7,239 nt of DNA from Acidobacteriota bacterium (GCA_021851465.1 JAJZDL010000147.1:1-7239), one strand, 5' to 3'; shown: positions 1 to 6,668, counted from the stretch's first letter. Numbers and translations are program-made. Notes: generated by a model from the letters alone, not told the origin.

Positions 1-66
1 ACTATGTTGTATCGCTCGACGGACCGCCTCTGTCGTGGTGGCGCTCCGGTGTAAAACCTGTCCCAT
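1..66 (-). CDS. IS481-family transposase, N-terminal fragment (continues off left edge)
   Basis: Reading leftward from an ATG at 66-64, the first 22 codons begin MGQVLHRSATTTEAVRRA. I recognise this as the N-terminus of IS481-type DDE transposases, the start of the helix-turn-helix region that binds the element ends. A strong ribosome binding site, AAGGAGG (positions 77-71 on the minus strand), lies 4 nt before the ATG, which fixes the start. The frame is open to the window edge, so I cannot tell whether the gene is intact; the catalytic DDE domain lies outside the window. The family call rests on memory of the N-terminal sequence, not on catalytic residues. Confidence 0.78.
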   Translation of the reverse strand, partial: MGQVLHRSATTTEAVRRAIQHS

Positions 67-102
67 AGTGCCTCCTTCTCACGCTCAGAAAAGTATGCAC
101 CA

Positions 103-122
103 TCAAATGCCGGGACTAAACA
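103..122 (-). repeat. Probable terminal inverted repeat of the IS481-family element
   Basis: This is the outermost 20 nt of the inferred element, starting TGTTTAGTCCC on the minus strand. It is proposed from the family's typical TGT terminus and its position ahead of the transposase. The partner repeat would be off the left edge. Confidence 0.45.
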
Positions 123-233
123 GGTAGATACCCGAAGAGAACCAAATCATTCCTCATAAGTACAATAGAATCTAATTTTTGCCGACACACACCACCTGCA
201 ATCGCATGAATCGAATCAACTTACTCCCAAATA

Positions 234-246
234 CCCCCCAGGGGGG
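234..246. repeat. C6-A-G6 perfect palindrome abutting the ISAs1 remnant
   Basis: Six C, one A and six G form a perfect dyad directly against the left terminal repeat of the ISAs1-type remnant at 247. It may be part of the insertion target, a hairpin, or chance. No target-site duplication links it to the right side of the remnant. Confidence 0.5.
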
Positions 247-259
247 CAGGGCCGACGCA
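247..259 (+). repeat. Left terminal inverted repeat of the ISAs1-type remnant
   Basis: CAGGGCCGACGCA matches the reverse complement of 512-524 at 13 of 13 bases. The match ends at the next inner base. Confidence 0.75.
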
Positions 260-262
260 CCG

Positions 263-510
263 ATCAATACGGCCATTCGTCAGCACTGGGGCATCGAAAA
301 CAAGCTGCACTGGGTGCTGGACGTGGCTTTCGGAGAAGATCTCAGCGCAAACGGGCAGGAAACGCGGCGCAAAACTTCTTCCTGCTGAACCGAATCGCAC
401 TGAACCGATTGCGCCAGGACAAATCTTCTCGGCTCGGTATCCACGGTAAACGCCTGGCCGCCGCGTGGGACCACGACTACCTCCTCAAACTCCTTGCAGG
501 GCAAATTTAG
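263..510 (+). pseudogene. ISAs1-family transposase, C-terminal remnant with frameshift
   Basis: The first frame reads INTAIRQHWGIENKLHWVLD then VAFGEDLS up to about 346. This is the conserved C-terminal block of ISAs1/H-repeat transposases (the HWGIEN.LHWVLDV.F.ED motif). The expected continuation (RKRAGNAAQNFFLLNRIAL, then a GKRLAAAWDHDYLLKLL ending) lies in another frame from 346 to the TAG at 508-510. The break sits at AGCGC (344-348), where loss of a single C from AGC-CGC would explain it exactly. The N-terminal domain and most of the catalytic core are absent. It is not functional. The left limit of homology, near 263, is approximate. Confidence 0.85.
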
Positions 511-511
511 A

Positions 512-524
512 TGCGTCGGCCCTG
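512..524 (-). repeat. Right terminal inverted repeat of the ISAs1-type remnant
   Basis: TGCGTCGGCCCTG, the exact reverse complement of the left repeat, begins two bases after the transposase stop codon. Confidence 0.75.
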
Positions 525-550
525 GGAGTTTGCTGGGTTTTTGGGAGGAC

Positions 551-596
551 GGCAAATGCAAAGGCAACGGCAAAAGCAAAGGCAACGGCGAAATGC
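551..596. repeat. 18-bp tandem repeat, about 2.5 copies (GGCAAANGCAAAGGCAAC)
   Basis: Unit 1 (551-568) and unit 2 (569-586) differ at one base (T versus A at unit position 7). A degenerate third copy starts at 587 (GGCGAAATGC) and merges into the dispersed repeat at 593. Each unit is itself a variation on the hexamer GGCAAA/GGCAAC. Because 18 is a multiple of 3 the frame is kept, but no start, ribosome binding site or extended frame supports coding. Confidence 0.85.
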
Positions 597-660
597 GGGG
601 ATTCTTCGCTGCGCTCAGAATGACATGACATAAAGATGGTTGCGCGCAGAATGACAAGGC
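593..660 (+). repeat. Dispersed hairpin repeat, copy A
   Basis: ATGCGGGGATTCTTC starts the copy and CTCAGAATGACA ends its first unit at 625; a partial second unit, GCGCAGAATGACAAGG, ends near 659. The outer arms ATTCT (601-605) and AGAAT (617-621) pair. A TC/TC mismatch follows, then a short GC/GC stem and a TGC loop. The same architecture recurs at 6571-6649. I recall this repeat type as abundant in intergenic regions of acidobacterial genomes, but that is from memory. Its function is unknown. Confidence 0.8.
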
Positions 661-723
661 TTTTTTATTCAGCCTCAAGCCGCATTGGTTGGGGAAGAGT
701 CGGCCCGGCTTTCAGCGACCGAG

Positions 724-855
724 GTTACATCGGGCTGAATGACGCTCCATCGGGCTGAGCGAGGCTGCATAGGGGTGAGCGAACTGCAAAAGGCTGAACG
801 AAGCTACATAAGGGTGAGCGGGCTACATCGGGGTGAGCGGGGCTACATCAGATGG
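724..855. repeat. Tandem array of about 6.5 imperfect 20-bp units overlapping the priA stop
   Basis: Successive units start at 724, 744, 764, 784, 803, 823 and 843, following a consensus like GCTACATCGGGGTGAGCGGG. Unit 4 is 19 nt and the most diverged. The best copies (823-842, 803-822) are next to priA, and the last partial unit contains the reverse complement of the priA stop (843-845). On the minus strand each unit repeats the ATGTAG-like ending of priA, so the array may have grown by slippage from the 3' end of that gene. The 20-bp period is not compatible with a repeated peptide. Confidence 0.8.
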
Positions 856-3359
856 ATTGCGTCCACGTCGAGGAGGAGGTTGCGGCGGGGGATGGCTTTG
901 GACTCGGCGAAGGCGAGGAGGGCGCGCAGGGTGCGACCGAGGGCGTCGCGGCGTTCGGTCTTGAGCACGAAGTGGAAGCGGTAGATGCGCTTGAGACGCG
1001 CGATGGGCGCGGGCGCGGGGCCAAGGACGCGGACTTTATCGAGGTGCGTGGTGCCGAACCAACGGCCCAGCGCGGCGGCCCAGGCGGCGGCCTCTTCGAG
1101 CGAATCGCCTTGCACGATGACGTTTGCCAGAACGCTGAATGGCGGGTAGTGCATCCATCGGCGGAATTGCATCTCCCTGGCGACGAAGCCGGTGTAGTCG
1201 TGGGTGGAGGCGCATTGGATGGCGTAGTGCTCCGGGTGGTACGTCTGGACGAGGACGCGGCCGGGAAGGACGCCACGGCCGGCGCGGCCGGAGACCTGGG
1301 TGAGCAGTTGGAAGACGCGTTCGGCGGCGCGGAAGTCCGGCAGGCCGAGGGCGGAGTCTGCACCCACCACACCGACGAGGGTGACGCCGTGAATGTCGTG
1401 GCCCTTGGCGATCATCTGCGTACCGACGAGGAGGTTGATCTCGCCGGAGTGGAGGCGCGTGAGCAGGCGCTGCATATCGCCGCGCCCGCGCACGGTGTCG
1501 CGGTCCATGCGCCCGATGCGCGCGCCGGGAAAGAGTTCCTGCAGGCGCTCCTCGCCCTGCTGCGAGCCCGCGCCGAGGTAGTAAAGGTGCTCACTCTCGC
1601 ACTTTGGGCAGAGCTTGGGGACTGGGCGGCGAAAGCCGCAGTAGTGGCACTCCAGGCGGTCGCCCGCGTGCGCGTGGAGGTCCGTCTCGGCTGCGGGCTT
1701 GTGGTAGGTCATTGCGATGGCGCAGTTCTCGCACTCGATCTTCTCTCCGCAGCTTCGGCAGAGGACGGTGAAGGAGTAGCCGCGCCGGTTGAGGAGGACC
1801 ATGACCTGCTCGCCGCGGTCGAGCGTGGCCTGCGTCTCGGCGACGAGCTGCCGCGAATAAATCTCTTCCTTGCCGGTCTCCTTGAACTCGGTGCGCATGT
1901 CCACCAGCTCGACGGTGGGCAGCGGACGGTCCATCACGCGGGTGAGCATCTCGATGCGGGTGTAGCGACCGCGCTCGGCGTTGGCCCAGCTTTCGAGCGA
2001 CGGCGTGGCCGAGCCGAGAACGACGACGGCTTCGTTGAACTTGGCGCGCATGACGGCGACATCGCGCCCGTGGTAGCGCGGCGTCTCCTCCTGTTTGTAG
2101 CTGCCGTCGTGTTCTTCGTCGACGAGGATGAGGCCGAGGTTGCGCATGGGGGCGAAGACCGCGGAGCGCGTGCCGACGACGATGCGCGCCTCTCCTCGGC
2201 GGATGCGGTGCCACTGCTCGGCGCGCTCGTCCGGCGTGAGGCCGGAGTGCAGGAGGGCGACCTGCGTGCCGAAGGCTGCGAACATCTGCCCGGCCATGGC
2301 GGGGGTGAGTCCGATCTCGGGGACGAGAAGCAGCGCGGAGTTGCCTGCGTCCAGGGCGCGCTGCATGGCGGCGAAGTAGACGGCGGTCTTGCCCGAACCG
2401 GTGACGCCGTAGAGCAGGAGCGGGCGAAAGCCGCCCTGCGCCATGGCGGCGGCAATCGACGAGAGGGCTTCGATCTGCGCTTCGTTGAGCGGGTGTTCGT
2501 GCGCGCTCAATTTGCCGTTGGCGGGAAGGCCGCCGAGGTGGAAGGGCAGTGCGGACTCTTCGATGCCGACCAGGCCTCGTTTGACCAACGTGGCCAGCGT
2601 GGGGGCGGGAACGCCGAGCTCGCGGAGGGCGAAGGAGTCGCGCAGATCGGCCACGCTCATGCGGCCACCGGCGGCGGCGATCTCGGCGAGGATGGCGGTC
2701 TGGTTTTCGTTGAGCTTTGGGATGCGCGCGTCGGGGACCAGAACGGCGATGCGCTCGGTGCGCCGGGCGTCTCGCTCTTCTGCGCGGGCCTCGCGGATGA
2801 GCCATCGCTTGTGTACCATGCCGTCGAGCAGGGCCTTGCGCACGCCAGTCGCGGCGCGCAGGGCCGAGGCCCGGGCATCGGCGCCGTTCGACAGATGGCG
2901 GAGCGTTGCGAACTCGCGGGCCTGGTCCTCCGGGGAAAGATGGGAGCGCCGCGAAGGCGGACTGGGAGAGCCATCGAGCAGTGTTGCGCTCTGTTGCAGG
3001 ATGCGCCGGCCCGCCTCGGCGATGCGGTAGACGAAGTGGCGGCGCACCTCGGCGGCCAGCGGCATCATTCCGCGCAGCACCTCGCCGAGCGGCGCGACGT
3101 AGTACTGCGCGATCCACTTTGCAAGATGCATCAGCTCTTCGGGCAGCAGCGGGGCTTCGTCCAGGACCTGCTGGACGGGCTTGATGGCGGCGGGACCTGT
3201 GGGACGGTCGTCATGCACGCGGACGACGACGCCCATCAGCCGCTGCCTGCTGAAGGGCACCAGCACGCGCGCGCCCACGGCGGGCGCGGCCCCGTTCACC
3301 GCGTAGGTGAAGGAGCGGTCCAGCGGCACGGGCAGCGCAACGTCGCAGTAGTGGGGCAT
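843..3359 (-). CDS. priA: Primosomal protein N' (replication restart helicase PriA)
   Basis: This is a 3'-to-5' superfamily 2 DNA helicase that recognises stalled or collapsed forks and reloads the replicative helicase. The 838-residue product starts MPHYCDVALPVPLDRSFTYA, a typical PriA N-terminal DNA-binding domain. Visible motifs are Walker A GVTGSGKT (318-325), the DEEH box (414-417), GSATPS (449-454), VGTQMIAKGH (645-654) and the QVSGRAGR arginine-finger motif (688-695). All eight zinc-binding cysteines are present in four pairs: 534/537, 543/546, 571/574 and 584/587. The protein is somewhat longer than E. coli PriA (about 730 residues), partly through insertions near 122-148 and between the second and third cysteine pairs. 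The frame stays open far upstream, but only by running antisense through ahcY; homology begins at this ATG. Its ribosome binding site is weak (AGAGG very close to the ATG). The gene is divergent from ahcY, and its stop lies in a tandem repeat. Confidence 0.96.
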   Translation of the reverse strand: MPHYCDVALPVPLDRSFTYAVNGAAPAVGARVLVPFSRQRLMGVVVRVHDDRPTGPAAIKPVQQVLDEAPLLPEELMHLAKWIAQYYVAPLGEVLRGMMPLAAEVRRHFVYRIAEAGRRILQQSATLLDGSPSPPSRRSHLSPEDQAREFATLRHLSNGADARASALRAATGVRKALLDGMVHKRWLIREARAEERDARRTERIAVLVPDARIPKLNENQTAILAEIAAAGGRMSVADLRDSFALRELGVPAPTLATLVKRGLVGIEESALPFHLGGLPANGKLSAHEHPLNEAQIEALSSIAAAMAQGGFRPLLLYGVTGSGKTAVYFAAMQRALDAGNSALLLVPEIGLTPAMAGQMFAAFGTQVALLHSGLTPDERAEQWHRIRRGEARIVVGTRSAVFAPMRNLGLILVDEEHDGSYKQEETPRYHGRDVAVMRAKFNEAVVVLGSATPSLESWANAERGRYTRIEMLTRVMDRPLPTVELVDMRTEFKETGKEEIYSRQLVAETQATLDRGEQVMVLLNRRGYSFTVLCRSCGEKIECENCAIAMTYHKPAAETDLHAHAGDRLECHYCGFRRPVPKLCPKCESEHLYYLGAGSQQGEERLQELFPGARIGRMDRDTVRGRGDMQRLLTRLHSGEINLLVGTQMIAKGHDIHGVTLVGVVGADSALGLPDFRAAERVFQLLTQVSGRAGRGVLPGRVLVQTYHPEHYAIQCASTHDYTGFVAREMQFRRWMHYPPFSVLANVIVQGDSLEEAAAWAAALGRWFGTTHLDKVRVLGPAPAPIARLKRIYRFHFVLKTERRDALGRTLRALLAFAESKAIPRRNLLLDVDAIHLM

Positions 3360-3504
3360 CGCCTCTGAGAGTACAGCGCACAGCGGCAGGACGCCACATG
3401 TGCAGGCCAGAGATGGCGTGAACTGAATGCGCGCGATGGTATCCTTATAGATGCGCGCAGGATTTTTGCGGCCAATCCCAAGAAGCAGTGGAAGAGGAAC
3501 TTGC
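3360..3504. promoter_or_regulatory. Divergent priA-ahcY promoter region with a repeated ATGCGCGC
   Basis: The 145-bp gap must hold the starts of both transcripts. ATGCGCGC occurs at 3427-3434 and 3451-3458, 24 bp apart, flanking an AT-richer core that contains TATAGA (3446-3451, plus strand) and TATAAG (3449-3444, minus strand). Either could serve as a -10 element. I find no good -35 box at standard spacing for either. I do not see the conserved core of a SAM or SAH riboswitch, although ahcY is a known target of SAH riboswitches in other bacteria. Confidence 0.35.
3492..3499 (+). promoter_or_regulatory. Ribosome binding site of ahcY
   Basis: AAGAGGAA lies five bases before the ATG at 3505. 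It selects that start over the upstream in-frame ATG at 3451, which lies inside the inferred promoter and adds residues unlike the family. Confidence 0.7.
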
Positions 3505-4959
<1,455 letters not shown>

Positions 4960-4983
4960 AGCGCGAAAATATTTCAGCCGCGA

Positions 4984-4993
4984 AACAATTGTT
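4984..4993. promoter_or_regulatory. Perfect 10-bp palindrome AACAATTGTT upstream of the small membrane gene
   Basis: A perfect dyad lies 58 bp before the TTG start at 5052 in the 92-bp gap after ahcY. It overlaps TTGATA (4992-4997), which could be a -35 element, although no good -10 follows at normal spacing. It could be a small operator half or chance; a 10-bp palindrome in an AT-richer stretch is weak evidence. Confidence 0.2.
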
Positions 4994-5040
4994 GATAGAC
5001 TGGGGCCTCCGATTACCCACTGCCAAGCGGATTGAACCGT

Positions 5041-5046
5041 AAGGAG
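5041..5046 (+). promoter_or_regulatory. Ribosome binding site that decides the TTG start of the small membrane protein
   Basis: AAGGAG is followed by five bases and TTG (5052-5054). An in-frame TAA at 5040-5042 overlaps the first bases of this site, so no earlier start is possible. The frame contains no ATG, which makes the TTG the natural start. Confidence 0.7.
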
Positions 5047-5051
5047 ACCCT

Positions 5052-5231
5052 TTGAAGCCGGTTGCGTGCCTGCTTTTGCTCTCTGGATTTTTTATCGTTC
5101 TTGCCGCGCTGGCACTGCTCCAGTCGTTGGGGCAAATCGCTGCTTTTGTCGGGGCGGGGTTTGGGGTGGAGGCCTTCGGCGTGGCCCTTCTCGTGCAGGC
5201 ATACAGGCCCGCGGCGAAGGAGCAGCGATGA
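5052..5231 (+). CDS. Small two-helix membrane protein, TTG start, coupled to the downstream Amt gene
   Basis: This is a 59-residue frame that an ATG-only search misses. It begins MKPVACLLLLSGFFIVLAAL (TTG read as Met) and has two hydrophobic segments, about residues 4-24 and 28-49. These are separated by a short QSLGQ turn and followed by a polar, basic tail (YRPAAKEQR). Evidence that it is real: AAGGAG at ideal spacing, amino acid composition typical of an inner-membrane miniprotein, and a stop that overlaps the Amt start as ATGA (5228-5231), a classic translational coupling. It fills most of the gap between ahcY and amt. I do not recognise a family. It could be a small accessory subunit or regulator of the Amt protein, or a leader whose translation sets Amt expression. 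In many bacteria the position before amt is held by the regulator gene glnK, which is absent here. Confidence 0.7.
   Translation: MKPVACLLLLSGFFIVLAALALLQSLGQIAAFVGAGFGVEAFGVALLVQAYRPAAKEQR
5217..5222 (+). promoter_or_regulatory. Ribosome binding site of the Amt gene
   Basis: AAGGAG lies five bases before ATG 5228, inside the last codons of the small membrane gene. This supports 5228 over the in-frame ATG at 5066, which has no such site and would add a non-hydrophobic Arg/Cys-rich leader. Confidence 0.7.
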
Positions 5232-6517
5232 ACCCGGCGCTCTGTCTGTTTGCAATCCTTCTGGTTCCGTTTGCGTCCGCGGGGCTGGCGTTGATCCACC
5301 AGGGGCTGGGACGCTCGCGCAGCGCGGCGCACGCCATGTTGGGGACGTTGTGCGCGTTGTCGGTTTCTGCGATTGTGTTCGTGCTGTTCGGCTCTTCGTG
5401 GGCAGGATTTACGGGGGCAGCCACGCACACGTTTACGGCCGGTGGCGCACACTGGGACTGGCTGGGCGCGGCGCCGTTCTTTGCGCGGGGGGCCGGCTTC
5501 GATGGAACGGATGCGGCTGGACTGGAGCGTGCGCTGCCCCTGTGCCTGGAGATGTTTGCCGCCGGACTGGTGGCGACGGTGCCGCTGAGCGCAGGCGCAG
5601 ACCGCTGGCGATTGGCCCCGATCTGCCTCTCCAGCGCGCTTCTGGCAGGTATCGCGTATCCGCTGTTTACGCACTGGGTCTGGGGCGGTGGATGGCTGGC
5701 GCAGCTTGGCGCGAACTTTGGCATCGCGGGGTTCACCGACGCGGGCGGCGCGGGTGCGATCCAGGTGGTGGGCGGGTTGGCGGCGCTCTCGGTGGCGTGG
5801 ATCGCTGGGCCGCGGCGGGGCAAGTTCGCCGATGATGGGATGGCCGCGGCGATCCCTGGGCACAACATTGTGATGGTGCTCTTTGGCTGCATTCTGGCAC
5901 TGGTGGGCTGGACGGGGCTGGATTCGGCGGCCTCGATCCTTTTCTACGGAGCAGGGCCGCAGCAGGTGGCCGGTGTGGCGATCAACGCGATGCTCTCGGC
6001 CGCGGGCGGGTGCCTTGCGGCGCTGGCCGTGACGCGCTCGCGCTACCACAAGCCGGACGCCTCGCTGAGCGCCAATGGATGGATCGCCGGGCTGGTAGCG
6101 GGCAGCGCATCGTGCGCGATGGTCTCGCCGGTGGCGGCGATCTTTATCGGCGTGATTGCTGGCGTGCTGACAACTTATACGATCGAGGTCTTCGAGCTGC
6201 ACCTGCGCGTGGACGATCCGGGCGGCGCGGTCTCGGTCCATGCGCTCTCCGGCATCTGGGGGCTGATCGCGCTGGGGATCTATGGGAATTTTCCTGGGGG
6301 AACGCGCGCAGGCCATGTGCTGGCCCAGTGGGTCGGCATCTGTGCGCTGATTGGGTTCATGCTGCCGCTGATTCACGCGGGCAACCTGCTGCTGAACCGG
6401 CTGTCGCGCTTCCGCGTGGACGACGACGGACACAGGCACGGCATGGACGTTCGCGAACTGGGCGCGGGCGCGTACCCGGAGTTTGTCATCCACTCCGACG
6501 AGTTTGTACCGCGATAG
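5228..6517 (+). CDS. Divergent Amt/Mep-family ammonium transporter-like membrane protein
   Basis: The 429-residue polytopic inner-membrane protein has about 11 hydrophobic segments. Alignment by eye to E. coli AmtB is continuous: THWVWGGGWLA (148-158, with W152 at the AmtB Trp148 position), D171 at Asp160, HNIVMV (212-217), LRVDDPGGAVSVHALSGIWG (326-345, with H338 at His318), and the C-terminal MDVRELGAGAYPEF, like the GLDVxxHGxxAY tail that contacts PII proteins. The odd points are in the pore. The first twin-His residue (AmtB His168) is Gln179, Phe215 is Leu231 and Ser219 is Ala235, while F110 fits Phe107. Fold and membership are secure. Whether it conducts ammonium normally, transports something else or acts as a sensor cannot be told. 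It is coupled to the small membrane gene upstream and convergent with the kinase gene downstream. No glnK is adjacent. Confidence 0.85.
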   Translation: MNPALCLFAILLVPFASAGLALIHQGLGRSRSAAHAMLGTLCALSVSAIVFVLFGSSWAGFTGAATHTFTAGGAHWDWLGAAPFFARGAGFDGTDAAGLERALPLCLEMFAAGLVATVPLSAGADRWRLAPICLSSALLAGIAYPLFTHWVWGGGWLAQLGANFGIAGFTDAGGAGAIQVVGGLAALSVAWIAGPRRGKFADDGMAAAIPGHNIVMVLFGCILALVGWTGLDSAASILFYGAGPQQVAGVAINAMLSAAGGCLAALAVTRSRYHKPDASLSANGWIAGLVAGSASCAMVSPVAAIFIGVIAGVLTTYTIEVFELHLRVDDPGGAVSVHALSGIWGLIALGIYGNFPGGTRAGHVLAQWVGICALIGFMLPLIHAGNLLLNRLSRFRVDDDGHRHGMDVRELGAGAYPEFVIHSDEFVPR

Positions 6518-6570
6518 AGCGCCGACCAGCCCAACGAGCTTATCTTGAAGTTGTGTTGTGCCTCGATGCA

Positions 6571-6649
6571 ATGCGGGGATTCTTCCCCTGCGACAAGCTC
6601 AGGGTCAGAATGACAATTCTCAAAAGGCGCAGCGCACAGAATGACAAGG
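6571..6649 (+). repeat. Dispersed hairpin repeat, copy B, between the convergent Amt and kinase genes
   Basis: The copy starts ATGCGGGGATTCTTC and ends its first unit TCAGAATGACA (6605-6615); a partial second unit, GCGCACAGAATGACAAGG, ends at 6649. ATTCT (6579-6583) pairs with AGAAT (6607-6611). The same TC/TC mismatch as in copy A follows (6584-6585 and 6605-6606). Inside it is a 5-bp stem CCCTG/CAGGG (6586-6590 and 6600-6604) with a 9-nt loop. An alternative hairpin GGGGA/TCCCC overlaps it. It could help end both convergent transcripts, but no U-tract follows. Confidence 0.8.
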
Positions 6650-6668
6650 TCTATCGGAACGACAAGCA

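Larger units (their letters stand above)
1..122 (-). mobile_element. Leading end of an IS481-family insertion sequence
   Basis: The sequence upstream of the transposase start, read on the minus strand, begins TGTTTAGTCCCGGCATTTGA at position 122. IS481 elements typically start with TGT, and a start about 56 nt before the transposase ATG fits the compact layout of these elements. I therefore place the outer boundary at 122, and the element extends beyond position 1. The other end is not visible, so neither the inverted repeat nor a target duplication can be confirmed. Confidence 0.65.
247..524 (+). mobile_element. Internally deleted ISAs1-family element, 278 bp, with 13-bp terminal inverted repeats
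   Basis: CAGGGCCGACGCA at 247-259 and its exact reverse complement at 512-524 bracket a sequence coding for the C-terminal end of an ISAs1-family transposase. The transposase stop (508-510) is one base from the right repeat. A full ISAs1 element is about 1.2-1.4 kb, so roughly the first three-quarters of the transposase gene is missing and the left end is joined almost directly to the 3' part. The result is a MITE-like derivative that could move only with help from a related transposase. I see no target-site duplication in the flanks (239-246 versus 525-532). That the 13-bp repeats are the true element ends is inferred from their perfect match and position. Confidence 0.78.
525..842. other. 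Gene-free repeat-rich region between the ISAs1 remnant and priA
   Basis: These 318 bases contain no coding frame that I believe. They hold, in order, an 18-bp tandem repeat, one copy of a dispersed hairpin repeat, a short T-rich stretch after AAGGC (655-666), and a tandem array of 20-bp units leading into the 3' end of priA. No convincing rho-independent terminator for priA is visible on the minus strand. Confidence 0.7.

Noticed and set aside
161..166. TACAAT as a -10 promoter element in the spacer right of the IS481 end
   Set aside because: There is no matching -35 at proper spacing and no intact gene downstream.
655..686. Rho-independent terminator at GGCTTTTTTATTCAGCC
   Set aside because: The stem is only about four base pairs, and the T-run is in the loop rather than after the stem.
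724..855. CRISPR array
   Set aside because: Units are contiguous 20-bp imperfect tandem repeats with no unique spacers between conserved repeats, and no cas gene is present.
739..984. An 81-codon plus-strand frame through the tandem array
   Set aside because: It runs from the array into the antisense of priA. The 20-bp period shifts frame each unit, and there is no ribosome binding site.
852..3368. An 838-codon open frame on the plus strand, fully antisense to priA
   Set aside because: Its codons lie exactly opposite the priA codons, so a stop would require TTA, CTA or TCA in priA, which GC-rich genomes avoid. The translation shows no domain and has the Gly/Glu/Val/Ala-rich composition of an antisense frame, while PriA has all its motifs.
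3360..3504. SAH or SAM riboswitch ahead of ahcY
   Set aside because: The leader is short and I could not find the conserved stems or core sequences; a covariance-model scan would settle it.
5066..5227. Upstream start (ATG 5066) for the Amt protein
   Set aside because: It would add 54 residues with many Arg, Cys and Gly and no ribosome site. The same bases encode the hydrophobic miniprotein in another frame, and AAGGAG precedes ATG 5228.
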